Positions 24,498 to 32,362 of a DNA stretch of 57,320 nucleotides are shown here, piece after piece (the stretch's first letter is position 1; each line of letters begins with the position of its first letter). The translations under genes were made by a program, and so were the position numbers. Where the stretch lies: the NCBI GenBank assembly GCA_038326725.1, contig JBBQKI010000014.1, forward strand, positions 1-57,320. Direction: 5' to 3'. The stretch is from JBBQKI01 sp038326725. Lineage in GTDB: Bacteria; Bacteroidota; Bacteroidia; Flavobacteriales; Flavobacteriaceae. Below the pieces are notes generated by a model. The model saw only the letters and a program-made list of their open reading frames with translations. It was not told where the DNA came from and made no database searches.

Positions 24498-25646
24498 ATG
24501 TTAAAAAAAGTTCCCATAAAAGAGTTGTCGAATATTTATATCGCTTTGGGTAGCAACGAAGGAAATAAATTCGAGTTCCTTCAAAAGGCTGTGGATGCTA
24601 TATTCAATGAAATCGGGACTATTTTAAAAATTTCTCCCTTATATCAAACCCCGGCCATGGGGTTTGAAGGTGCCGATTTTTTGAACTGTGTGCTTTGCGT
24701 TCAATCGGCCCATTCCCCAAAAGTGGTTTTGAAGAAAATCCTCGCCATTGAAAAAGAACTGGGCCGCGAAAGAAAAACAACAAAAATATTTGTTTCCCGC
24801 CCCATCGATATCGATATTTTGTTTGTGGATGATTTGGTAAAAACAACAAAAAAGCTGACCATCCCACATCCCGAAATCCAAAATCGAAAGTTTGTGCTAC
24901 AGCCGATGGCCGATATAAACTCGAATTTTTATCATCCTGTTTTTCATAAAAAAATCATTAAACTTTTATCGAAAACAGTGGATAAAAGTGCTATTGAAAA
25001 ACAATCCAAATGGCTCCGAAACCCTTTGAAAGATTACGAAATTTCTAAATATAAATTCATTGCCATTGAAGGCAATATTGGTTCGGGAAAGACAAGTTTG
25101 GCAACCCAAATTGCAAATGATTTCAACTCAAAATTGATTTTGGAGCAATTCAGCGACAACCCTTTTTTACCGAAATTTTATCAAGAACCTGCACGCTATG
25201 CCTTTCCTCTTGAAATGTCTTTTTTAGCAAGCCGCTATCAGCAATTACTGGACGATATTGCCCAATGCGACCTTTTTACGGATTGTGTGATCGCGGATTA
25301 CGATGCTTATAAATCTTTGATTTTTGCGAAAATAACATTGCAGGAGGAAGAATTCAGCCTTTACAAAAAGCTTTTTCAAGTGATGCACAAGGATTTGCCA
25401 AAGCCTGATTTATATGTGTATTTGTACCAAAACACCGACCGGCTTTTAGAGCAAATAAAAAAACGTGGCAGGAAGTATGAGCAAAGCATTGATGCAATTT
25501 ATTTGGAAAAAATCCATCACGGTTATATGGACTTTATAAAAAGCAAGCCGAATGAAAATGTAAAAATCATTGATGTTTCTGGGATGGATTTTATTGAAGA
25601 CCGTAAAAATTATTTAAGGATTTTAAAGGAAATCGTCGGGGAATAA
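24498..25646 (+). CDS. folK: Fused HPPK (folK) and deoxynucleoside kinase
   Basis: A 382-residue bifunctional protein. Residues about 12-155 are 6-hydroxymethyl-dihydropterin pyrophosphokinase (IYIALGSNEGNKFEFLQKA; SPLYQTPAMGF; SRPIDIDILFVDD), a folate pathway enzyme. Residues about 185-382 are a deoxynucleoside kinase with P-loop EGNIGSGKT at 191-199, substrate blocks EMSFLASRYQQLL and DCVIADYDAY, and the lid-like RGRKYEQSID. Both halves keep their key motifs. Such fusions are known in flavobacteria. The pairing makes sense because dTMP synthesis consumes folate and thymidine salvage bypasses it. thyA and folA lie elsewhere in this window. Confidence 0.92.
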   Translation: MLKKVPIKELSNIYIALGSNEGNKFEFLQKAVDAIFNEIGTILKISPLYQTPAMGFEGADFLNCVLCVQSAHSPKVVLKKILAIEKELGRERKTTKIFVSRPIDIDILFVDDLVKTTKKLTIPHPEIQNRKFVLQPMADINSNFYHPVFHKKIIKLLSKTVDKSAIEKQSKWLRNPLKDYEISKYKFIAIEGNIGSGKTSLATQIANDFNSKLILEQFSDNPFLPKFYQEPARYAFPLEMSFLASRYQQLLDDIAQCDLFTDCVIADYDAYKSLIFAKITLQEEEFSLYKKLFQVMHKDLPKPDLYVYLYQNTDRLLEQIKKRGRKYEQSIDAIYLEKIHHGYMDFIKSKPNENVKIIDVSGMDFIEDRKNYLRILKEIVGE

Positions 25647-25649
25647 TTT

Positions 25650-26192
25650 TCAATTTAAATGTTTCAATTTCACGAAAAAATCCCAGACCACAACTCCAAC
25701 GCTTACGGAAACATTAAGTGAATGCTTGGTACCGTACTGCGGGATTTCTAAAACCAAATCGCTTTCAGAAACCACTTTTTGCTGCACCCCTTTTACTTCG
25801 TTCCCAAAAATCAGGGCGTATGCAAGTTCCTTCTGAACCGAAAACTCCTGTAGCGGCACGGCAGATTCCGCTTGCTCAATAGCCACGACAAAAATCCCTT
25901 CCGCCTGTAATTTTTTCATCACCTCCATCACGTCTTCAGCATATTCCCAAGAAACACTGTCAGTTGCGCCCAGTGCCGTTTTTTGGATGTCCTTGTGTGG
26001 GGGCTTTGCGGTAATGCCACAGAGGTATATTTTTTTTATAAGAAAGGCATCGGCGGTTCTAAACACGGAACCTATATTGTTCAAACTGCGGATATTATCG
26101 AGGATGATAATGAGCGGTGTTTTTTCTGAAGCTTTGTATTCTTCTGCACTGATGCGATCCAGCTCGCTGTTTTTGAGTTTGCGGTATTTCAT
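25650..26192 (-). CDS. TrmH/SpoU family RNA methyltransferase
   Basis: A 180-residue SPOUT methyltransferase with the three family motifs: motif 1 NIRSLNNIGSVFRTADAF, motif 2 ALIFGNEVKGV and motif 3 GTKHSLNVSVSVGVVVWDFF. Enzymes of this size usually methylate the 2'-OH of a tRNA or rRNA ribose using S-adenosylmethionine. The exact RNA position cannot be assigned. It converges on folK-dNK with only 3 bases between stops. Confidence 0.9.
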   Translation of the reverse strand: MKYRKLKNSELDRISAEEYKASEKTPLIIILDNIRSLNNIGSVFRTADAFLIKKIYLCGITAKPPHKDIQKTALGATDSVSWEYAEDVMEVMKKLQAEGIFVVAIEQAESAVPLQEFSVQKELAYALIFGNEVKGVQQKVVSESDLVLEIPQYGTKHSLNVSVSVGVVVWDFFVKLKHLN

Positions 26193-26261
26193 AGTCGGCT
26201 AAGTTAATTGTTATTAGTTAATTGTTAAAAGCGTATATGTGGTTCTTTTTAATGTAAATTT

Positions 26262-26300
26262 TCTCCCCCTTGGGGGGAGATGCCGCAGGCAGAGGGGTAC
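26262..26300. repeat. Short interspersed intergenic palindromic repeat
   Basis: A near-palindrome CTCCCCCTTGGGGGGAG followed by ATGCCGCAGGCAGAGGGG, between the TrmH and mutS genes. It looks like the non-coding REP-like elements scattered in flavobacterial genomes. A related element is at 49777-49872. Confidence 0.55.
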
Positions 26301-26390
26301 AATTGTTGATAAAACACAATAAGTCCTTACCTTCTTATTCCTAAAAAACTGACAAAATTTTTACATTAGCTGTCGATCTTTATTGAAAAA

Positions 26391-29006
26391 ATGGCAACAA
26401 AGGAAACCCCGTTAATGAAGCAGTACAACACCATCAAGGCGAAATATCCGGATGCGTTGCTGCTTTTCCGCGTTGGCGATTTTTATGAAACTTTTGCACA
26501 AGATGCTGTTCGGGCGGCGGCAATTTTAAATATTACACTTACTTCCCGGAATAATGGCGGTGACCAAACGGAACTGGCAGGTTTTCCGCACCATTCGTTG
26601 CATACCTATTTGCCAAAACTGGTGATGGCGGGTTGCAGGGTTGCCATTTGCGATCAGCTTGAAGATCCAAAACTCACTAAAACCATCGTGAAACGGGGCG
26701 TGACCGAACTGGTTACACCCGGCGTTGCTTTTAACGACACCATTTTGCAATCAAAAACCAATAATTTTTTAGCGGCCGTGCATTTCGGAAATTCCGAAAC
26801 CGGGGTTTCCTTTTTGGATGTTTCCACGGGCGAATTTTTAACATCACAGGGTTCATCGGAATATATCGATACGTTGTTGCAGAATTTCAACCCTTCCGAA
26901 ATATTGTGTTCAAAACAAAAAAGAAAACAATTTTCTGAAACTTTCGGGAGTAATTTCCACCTTTTTTATCTCGAGGATTGGGTATTTCAAAATGATTATG
27001 CCACAGAATCCCTTACCAAACATTTCGAAACAAAAAATCTGAAAGGTTTCGGGATTGATCATTTGGATGAAGGTGTAATCGCTTCGGGCGCAATATTGCA
27101 TTATTTGGGCGAAACCCAGCATAACAACCTTCAACACATTACGCGCATCTCGCGCTTGGCCGAAAATGAACATGTGTGGATGGACCGTTTTACCATCCGC
27201 AACCTCGAACTTTATCATTCAAATTCGCAAAACGCGGTAACGCTTTTGGACGTCATTGATAAAACAACATCACCCATGGGCGGGCGTTTGCTGAAACGCT
27301 GGATGGCGCTTCCGTTGAAAAACATCGATAAAATAACGGCGCGTCACGAAGTGGTCAGTTATTTGCTCGACAATATTGCGGTGTTGGAGAAAATCAAATT
27401 AAACATCAAGCGCATCGGCGATTTGGAACGGCTTATTTCCAAAGTAGCCACCGGAAAAGTAAACCCCCGGGAAGTAGTTCAATTGAAAAATTCGTTGGAA
27501 GCGGTAGTCCCCATCAAATCCACAGCATTGCAATCAGATAATAAGGCCATAAAAAAAATTGGCGACCAGCTTGAAGATTGCGAAACGCTCCGGTTGAAAA
27601 TAAAACAAACCCTTGTTGAAGAATCGCCAGTCAATATCTTAAAGGGAAATGCCATTGCTGCTGGGTTTTCGGAAGAATTGGATGAGCTACGAAATATTTC
27701 AAAAAACGGAAAGGGTTATTTGGAAGAAATGCTGAAAAGGGAAACTCAACGCACGGGTATTTCTTCTTTAAAAATTGCTTCGAACAACGTTTTCGGGTAT
27801 TATATCGAAGTTCGGAACACCCATAAAGATAAAGTCCCTGAAGATTGGATTCGCAAGCAAACCCTTGTAAATGCGGAGCGCTACATTACTGAGGAATTAA
27901 AGGAATATGAATCGAAAATCTTGGGCGCCGAAGAAAAAATCCTTGTTTTGGAGCAGGAAATTTTCAGCAAACTTGTGCAATGGATGCTGCTTTACATTGG
28001 GCCGGTACAGCAAACCGCTTCCAAAATTGCAGAATTGGATTGTTTGTGTTCTTTTGCCGTGCACGCCAAAGCTTCAAATTATACCCGCCCCCTTTTGGAC
28101 GATACATTTGATTTGGATATAAAAGAAGGCCGCCATCCCGTAATCGAAAAACAGCTTCCACCGGACAGCCCGTATATTGCCAACGATGTTTTTTTAGACA
28201 GGGAAAATCAACAAATTATTATGATTACCGGGCCCAACATGAGCGGAAAATCGGCAATCCTTCGGCAAACGGCGCTCATCGTGTTATTAGCGCAAATGGG
28301 AAGTTTTGTGCCGGCAAAGGAAGTGCGCATGGGCTGTGTGGATAAAATTTTTACCAGGGTGGGGGCGAGTGATAATATCTCCATGGGTGAATCCACTTTT
28401 ATGGTGGAAATGAACGAAACGGCCAGCATTTTAAATAATATTTCGGAACGTAGCTTGGTTCTGCTTGATGAGATTGGCCGTGGCACCAGTACTTACGACG
28501 GTATTTCAATAGCGTGGGCCATCAGCGAATATTTGCATGAACATCCATCGGGGGCCAAAACATTGTTTGCGACCCATTATCACGAACTCAATGAAATGAC
28601 CGAAACTTTCGAGCGGATCAAAAACTATAATGTTTCTATCAAAGAACTGAAAAACGATGTGCTTTTTCTCCGAAAACTGGTGCCCGGCGGATCGCAGCAC
28701 AGTTTTGGCATCCATGTGGCCAAGATGGCCGGTATGCCGCAAGCGGTTTTAAACCGGGCAAATAAAATATTGAAACGGCTTGAAAAATCACATTCTTCTT
28801 CCGAATTGACTGAAGAAATGAAAGCAATATCAAAAGAAGAGGTACAATTGAGTTTTTTCAAATTGGACGACCCCTTGCTTGAAGAACTGCGGGAGGAAAT
28901 CTTGGGCATTGACATTGATACTCTTACGCCTGTGGAAGCCTTGATGAAATTGAACGAGATACGGCGGATGTTGCAACGAAACGCTTCTGTGAAACTGAAA
29001 AAGTAG
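26391..29006 (+). CDS. mutS: DNA mismatch repair protein MutS
   Basis: An 871-residue MutS. The mismatch-reading Phe-x-Glu motif is in LLFRVGDFYETF near the N-terminus. The clamp and lever regions follow, then the ABC ATPase: Walker A MITGPNMSGKSAILRQ, signature VGASDNISMGESTFMVEM and Walker B LVLLDEIGRGTSTYDGIS. The helix-turn-helix dimer end reads ARKM-type HVAKMAGMPQAVLNRA. It detects mismatches and recruits MutL. Length and motifs are complete, so repair should be intact, which bears on the homopolymer slips seen elsewhere in the window. Confidence 0.96.
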   Translation: MATKETPLMKQYNTIKAKYPDALLLFRVGDFYETFAQDAVRAAAILNITLTSRNNGGDQTELAGFPHHSLHTYLPKLVMAGCRVAICDQLEDPKLTKTIVKRGVTELVTPGVAFNDTILQSKTNNFLAAVHFGNSETGVSFLDVSTGEFLTSQGSSEYIDTLLQNFNPSEILCSKQKRKQFSETFGSNFHLFYLEDWVFQNDYATESLTKHFETKNLKGFGIDHLDEGVIASGAILHYLGETQHNNLQHITRISRLAENEHVWMDRFTIRNLELYHSNSQNAVTLLDVIDKTTSPMGGRLLKRWMALPLKNIDKITARHEVVSYLLDNIAVLEKIKLNIKRIGDLERLISKVATGKVNPREVVQLKNSLEAVVPIKSTALQSDNKAIKKIGDQLEDCETLRLKIKQTLVEESPVNILKGNAIAAGFSEELDELRNISKNGKGYLEEMLKRETQRTGISSLKIASNNVFGYYIEVRNTHKDKVPEDWIRKQTLVNAERYITEELKEYESKILGAEEKILVLEQEIFSKLVQWMLLYIGPVQQTASKIAELDCLCSFAVHAKASNYTRPLLDDTFDLDIKEGRHPVIEKQLPPDSPYIANDVFLDRENQQIIMITGPNMSGKSAILRQTALIVLLAQMGSFVPAKEVRMGCVDKIFTRVGASDNISMGESTFMVEMNETASILNNISERSLVLLDEIGRGTSTYDGISIAWAISEYLHEHPSGAKTLFATHYHELNEMTETFERIKNYNVSIKELKNDVLFLRKLVPGGSQHSFGIHVAKMAGMPQAVLNRANKILKRLEKSHSSSELTEEMKAISKEEVQLSFFKLDDPLLEELREEILGIDIDTLTPVEALMKLNEIRRMLQRNASVKLKK

Positions 29007-29123
29007 CATCCACTTCCGGCCTCTCACAGCCGAGGTCTTTCACAACAAATTTTATAATATGATGGATAAAAATATTCATTGAAAATTACTGACTAAAATG
29101 CTTTCATGTTTATTTAAAAGTTT

Positions 29124-29131
29124 TAAATTTG
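29124..29131 (+). promoter_or_regulatory. Probable -7 element of the tRNA-Gly gene
   Basis: TAAATTTG, a full match to TAnnTTTG, lies 40 bases before the mature tRNA 5' end. A small hairpin TGCTTT-GTAGCT-AAAGCA follows it in the leader. Confidence 0.4.
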
Positions 29132-29170
29132 CCCCTGCTTTGTAGCTAAAGCAAGGTTCTTGAAAATAAT

Positions 29171-29246
29171 GCGAAAATAGCTCAGTTGGTAGAGCGCCAC
29201 CTTGCCAAGGTGGAGGTCGCGGGTTCGAATCCCGTTTTTCGCTCCA
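29171..29246 (+). tRNA. tRNA-Gly (anticodon GCC)
   Basis: A cloverleaf with acceptor arms GCGAAAA and TTTTCGC, a D arm with AGTTGGTAGA, anticodon stem CCACC/GGTGG enclosing loop TTGCCAA (anticodon GCC, 29204-29206), and T arm GCGGG-TTCGAAT-CCCGT. The discriminator is T and CCA is encoded at 29244-29246. Confidence 0.97.
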
Positions 29247-29248
29247 AT

Positions 29249-29281
29249 TGATGCCGGTTTTAAACATCGGCATTTTTTTTT
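29249..29281 (+). terminator. Terminator after tRNA-Gly
   Basis: Arms ATGCCG (29251-29256) and CGGCAT (29268-29273) followed by a run of T. Confidence 0.78.
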
Positions 29282-29291
29282 AAAAACCTAG

Positions 29292-29376
29292 GCTGAAGTG
29301 GTGGAATGGTAGACACGCTGGACTTAAAATCCAGTGGGCAGAAATGCCCGTGCGGGTTCAAGTCCCGCCTTCAGTA
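29292..29376 (+). tRNA. tRNA-Leu (anticodon TAA)
   Basis: An 85-base class II tRNA. Acceptor GCTGAAG pairs with CTTCAGT (one G-T pair), followed by discriminator A. The anticodon stem CTGGA/TCCAG encloses loop CTTAAAA (anticodon TAA, 29325-29327). The long variable arm is TGGGCAGAAATGCCCG, and the T arm is GCGGG-TTCAAGT-CCCGC. CCA is not encoded. Confidence 0.96.
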
Positions 29377-29382
29377 CAAAAT

Positions 29383-29414
29383 AAAAACCCAGTCGGTGAA
29401 GATTGGGTTTTTTT
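29383..29414 (+). terminator. Terminator after tRNA-Leu
   Basis: Arms AACCCA (29386-29391) and TGGGTT (29404-29409) followed by T. It may also serve the convergent membrane-protein gene ending at 29438. Confidence 0.75.
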
Positions 29415-29437
29415 ATTTATTAATTTTTAAAAATTGT

Positions 29438-29878
29438 TCAATCTTCCCGCAAACCGTTTTTCTTTTTAAAAAGCAAAGGATAAAGAAAATCCACAAACGC
29501 ATTCACCAACGGAAAATAAACGGCAAAGAACAAAGCCATTACCAAAGTAAAATTATGCACGGTAAACCATTGGATCAATATATTGTTGGGGTAAACATAA
29601 GACGTTTTTAATGCATAGCCAACAAATTCCAATGTTCCCATCACTACCAACCCGTAAGCATATTGCCTAAAAAAGGGCAAACCACGAAACAGGATAGAGA
29701 ATGGGACCAAGTACAAAACATAACAAGTGATAACTTGCCACCAATGGTTGAATTTCGCGATTTCGGCATATTGGCCAAAGGCGTTCATTGCGGTTCCCAA
29801 AACCAAATATAATAGGATATAAATAATTAACCTGTTGCGTTCAACTTGGCGCAACTTCTTTAAAAATGAAAAATCCAT
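29438..29878 (-). CDS. Uncharacterised four-helix membrane protein
   Basis: A 146-residue protein I cannot assign to a named family. It has four likely membrane helices: LIIYILLYLVLGTAMNAF, VITCYVLYLVPFSILFRG, AYGLVVMGTLEFVGYAL and FTLVMALFFAVYFPLVNAF. The N-terminus is basic, the C-terminus ends KKKNGLRED, and there is no cleavable signal. It stands alone between the tRNA pair and the VWA gene, so context gives no function. Confidence 0.72.
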   Translation of the reverse strand: MDFSFLKKLRQVERNRLIIYILLYLVLGTAMNAFGQYAEIAKFNHWWQVITCYVLYLVPFSILFRGLPFFRQYAYGLVVMGTLEFVGYALKTSYVYPNNILIQWFTVHNFTLVMALFFAVYFPLVNAFVDFLYPLLFKKKNGLRED

Positions 29879-30049
29879 AGGTTTTGTTTTGAATAATTTT
29901 CAATAAATGTAAATTAAAAGAGGAACATCCTTTTAATAATTTTCCAAAAAACATCTTTCCCTCACTCATATCGTCTTTTGCCTCAAGGGTGGTTTCAGGG
30001 AAAAGCCATCTTGGGTAGTTTTATATCGAATCTTTAAAACCATAACGAT

Positions 30050-31864
30050 ATGAAAACAATAGCAACATTATTCGCAATTACCTTTTTTGCCTTTCAATTG
30101 CAGGCTCAACAAATTAAAATAACTGGAAACGTTACAGATGAAACAGGCCTTCCGTTGCCTGGGGCCAATATCATCGAAAAAGGCACCAGCAACGGCACCC
30201 AAACGGATTTTGACGGAAATTATGAAATCATGTCCGAAACCGGAAAGACTTTGATTTTTGCTTATATAGGTTTTAAAACCGAAGAGCGCAAAATAAAAAA
30301 GAATCCAATCATTAATGTGCAAATGCAAGCTGGGGCTGTTTTGGAAGAGGTGGTGGTAACGGGATATTTGGAAAGAAAGTTGAATGGAAGGATGGCTGGC
30401 GTCCATATATCGGAAGCAAATGTTGGGGCTACTTACAGTATGCAAGATCGGGAACAGGAAATCACCCAAACGGAATCCTACGGTAGGATCGAGGAGAATA
30501 ATTTTAAAAGTGTGGCCACGTCAGCTCTCTCCACATTCTCGATTGATGTTGACAAAGCTGGCTATAGCAATATCCGCCGGATGATCAATAATGGGCAGCA
30601 AATCCCTAAAGATGCTGTTAAAATTGAAGAAATGATTAACTATTTTGCTTACGATTACGCCCAGCCAACGGGTAAGGACCCTTTTTCCATCAACACCGAA
30701 ATCGCTTTTTCCCCTTGGAACAAGGAAGCTAAACTAGTTAAGATAGGGATAAAGGGGAGGGAAATTCCCCTAAATGATGTTGTAGCATCAAACCTTGTTT
30801 TTCTTTTGGACGTGTCCGGCTCTATGGAAGATACCAACAAATTGCCATTGCTTAAAACTGCATTACAAGTTTTAGTGAATCAATTACGCAAAAGTGATAA
30901 AGTTTCAATAGTGGTGTATGCGGGCGCGGCCGGATTGGTTTTGAAACCCACTTCAGGAGCCGATAAAAAAACAATTTTGGAAGCTATTGATAGATTAAGT
31001 TCCGGTGGTTCAACTGCGGGTGGAGCGGGTATTGAACTTGCATACACAATTGCCCAAGAAAATTTCATCAAGGGCGGTAACAATCGTATAATTTTAGCCA
31101 CCGATGGCGACTTCAACGTGGGGGCTTCCAGCGACCGTTCAATGGAAGATTTAATAGTTGAAAAAAGGAAAAGCGGTATTTTTCTAACCTGTTTGGGATT
31201 CGGGATGGGCAATTATCAAGATTCAAAAATTGAAACATTGGCCGATAAAGGTAATGGCAACCACGCTTACATCGATACCATGCAGGAAGCTCAAAAAGTA
31301 CTGGGCACTGAATTTTTTGGTACAATTTATACTATCGCCAAAGATGTAAAAATCCAAGTAGAATTTAATCCTTTAAAAGTACAGGCCTATCGGTTGATTG
31401 GTTATGAAAACCGTTTGTTGAACAATGAGGATTTTAAGGATGACACTAAAGATGCTGGCGAATTGGGAAGCGGGCATACAGTTACTGCTTTTTATGAAAT
31501 AATCCCAGTAGGTGTAAAAAGTGAATATTTAAAAGATATCCCGGAACTAAAATATACCAAAACCGAAAGCAAAGGTTTTTCTGATGAAATGCTGACCGTA
31601 AAATTTCGGTACAAAGAACCTTCCGGCGATAAAAGTATGCTTATTGTGAAAACCGTAAAAGATTCTAATATGAAAATTAAAGATGCTTCGCCCGATTTCA
31701 AATTTGCTTCGGCGGTAGCCCTATTTGGAATGCAGCTCCGCAAATCTGATTATATAAATACCTTTAAAATTTCGGAAGTAGTTGCCTTGGCCGAGGCAGG
31801 AAAAGGAATTGACAAAGAAGGCTACCGAGCAGAATTTATCCGTTTGGTCAACATTCAAAAATAA
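30050..31864 (+). CDS. YfbK-type von Willebrand factor A protein with carboxypeptidase-like domain
   Basis: A 604-residue exported protein. Signal peptide MKTIATLFAITFFAFQLQAQ, then a carboxypeptidase-regulatory-like domain (about 21-105; TGNVTDETGLPLPGANIIEK) ending in the TonB-receptor-like EEVVVTGYLERKLNG. An N-terminal YfbK block (FSIDVDKAGYSNIRRMINNG) is followed by a VWA domain with MIDAS motif FLLDVSGSMED (about 250) and ILATDGDFNVG. The C-terminal DUF3520-like region covers about 420-604. VWA domains bind protein partners through a metal ion. The partner is unknown. The gene is monocistronic. Confidence 0.88.
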   Translation: MKTIATLFAITFFAFQLQAQQIKITGNVTDETGLPLPGANIIEKGTSNGTQTDFDGNYEIMSETGKTLIFAYIGFKTEERKIKKNPIINVQMQAGAVLEEVVVTGYLERKLNGRMAGVHISEANVGATYSMQDREQEITQTESYGRIEENNFKSVATSALSTFSIDVDKAGYSNIRRMINNGQQIPKDAVKIEEMINYFAYDYAQPTGKDPFSINTEIAFSPWNKEAKLVKIGIKGREIPLNDVVASNLVFLLDVSGSMEDTNKLPLLKTALQVLVNQLRKSDKVSIVVYAGAAGLVLKPTSGADKKTILEAIDRLSSGGSTAGGAGIELAYTIAQENFIKGGNNRIILATDGDFNVGASSDRSMEDLIVEKRKSGIFLTCLGFGMGNYQDSKIETLADKGNGNHAYIDTMQEAQKVLGTEFFGTIYTIAKDVKIQVEFNPLKVQAYRLIGYENRLLNNEDFKDDTKDAGELGSGHTVTAFYEIIPVGVKSEYLKDIPELKYTKTESKGFSDEMLTVKFRYKEPSGDKSMLIVKTVKDSNMKIKDASPDFKFASAVALFGMQLRKSDYINTFKISEVVALAEAGKGIDKEGYRAEFIRLVNIQK

Positions 31865-31890
31865 AAGGTGCTGTTTTTTTAAAAGTAAAA

Positions 31891-31923
31891 AAAACCCTTT
31901 TCATCATTTTGAAAAGGGTTTTT
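31891..31923. terminator. Bidirectional terminator between the VWA gene and the first acidic lipoprotein gene
   Basis: A long hairpin with arms AAAACCCTTTTCA and TGAAAAGGGTTTT and flanking A and T runs. It lies between convergent genes and can stop transcription from both sides. Confidence 0.82.
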
Positions 31924-31946
31924 GATTTAATTAAAAAGCTTCAGTG

Positions 31947-32192
31947 TTAATCTTTAACTTCTTCTTTTACTTCGTCAGCTGCGTTTTCAATGGCATCGCC
32001 AGTTTCTTCCAAAGCATCTTCAGTAGTTTCAGCAGCGTTGTCAATTGCATCACCAGCATCGTCCATTGCATTGTCAGCGTCGTTTTCCATTGATTCTGCA
32101 GTTTCGTCAACTTTAACTTCAGTAGTTTCCCTGCAAGAGTAAATAGATGCTACTAATGATAGGGCGGCAAGAGATAAAAAGATTTTTTTCAT
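31947..32192 (-). CDS. Small acidic helical lipoprotein (CRET family, copy 5)
   Basis: An 81-residue lipoprotein beginning MKKIFLSLAALSLVASIYSC, with the lipidated Cys at residue 20, followed by RETTE. The mature part is almost pure acidic amphipathic helix with loose repeats (DNAMDDAGDAIDNAAETTED; ETGDAIENAADEVKEE), like YtxH/LEA-type proteins. The ATG at 32192 is chosen because it starts the signal sequence. An upstream in-frame ATG at 32246 would put 18 unlikely residues in front of it. It is divergent from the S24 regulator and has its own promoter. It shares the C-R-E/D-T start with four lipoproteins on the other side of the regulator. Function unknown. Confidence 0.8.
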   Translation of the reverse strand: MKKIFLSLAALSLVASIYSCRETTEVKVDETAESMENDADNAMDDAGDAIDNAAETTEDALEETGDAIENAADEVKEEVKD

Positions 32193-32217
32193 TGTGGATA
32201 GGATTAGATTATTTCGG

Positions 32218-32246
32218 CAAAAGTAGTTAAATTTTTGACTTGACAA
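32218..32246 (-). promoter_or_regulatory. Promoter of lipoprotein copy 5 (TTG-N18-TACTTTTG)
   Basis: On the minus strand TTG (32246-32244) and TACTTTTG (32225-32218) are 18 bases apart, a good match to the Bacteroidota promoter. It leaves a leader of about 20 bases before the ATG at 32192. Confidence 0.6.
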
Positions 32247-32287
32247 TTTTTTATAATTAAAATTTTTAAAGAAAGCAAAATTAAAAA

Positions 32288-32342
32288 GGATTTTCTCAAA
32301 TCTTTACTGCGGAAAATATCCTAACTACATTGGAAAATTTCC
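32288..32342. promoter_or_regulatory. Three-site operator array (GGA-N5-TCC) before the S24 regulator
   Basis: GGAAAATTTCC at 32332-32342 lies within the palindrome TTGGAAAATTTCCAA (32330-32344). GGAAAATATCC lies at 32311-32321, exactly 21 bases (two helical turns) upstream and differing at one base. A weaker GGATTTTCTCA lies at 32288-32298. The first site covers the -33 element of the regulator's promoter. This is a typical setting for autorepression by the HTH protein encoded next. Binding is inferred. Confidence 0.55.
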
Positions 32343-32359
32343 AAAAAAATGTATATTTG
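32330..32359 (+). promoter_or_regulatory. Promoter of the S24 regulator (TTG-N19-TATATTTG), apparently leaderless
   Basis: TTG at 32330-32332 and TATATTTG at 32352-32359 are 19 bases apart. The last G lies only 3 bases before the ATG at 32363, so transcription should begin at or very near the start codon. Confidence 0.65.
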
Positions 32360-32362
32360 AAG

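Noticed and set aside
29171..29376. tRNA genes as an integration site for a mobile element
   Set aside because: No integrase and no duplicated tRNA 3' end were seen nearby. Both tRNAs are complete with terminators.
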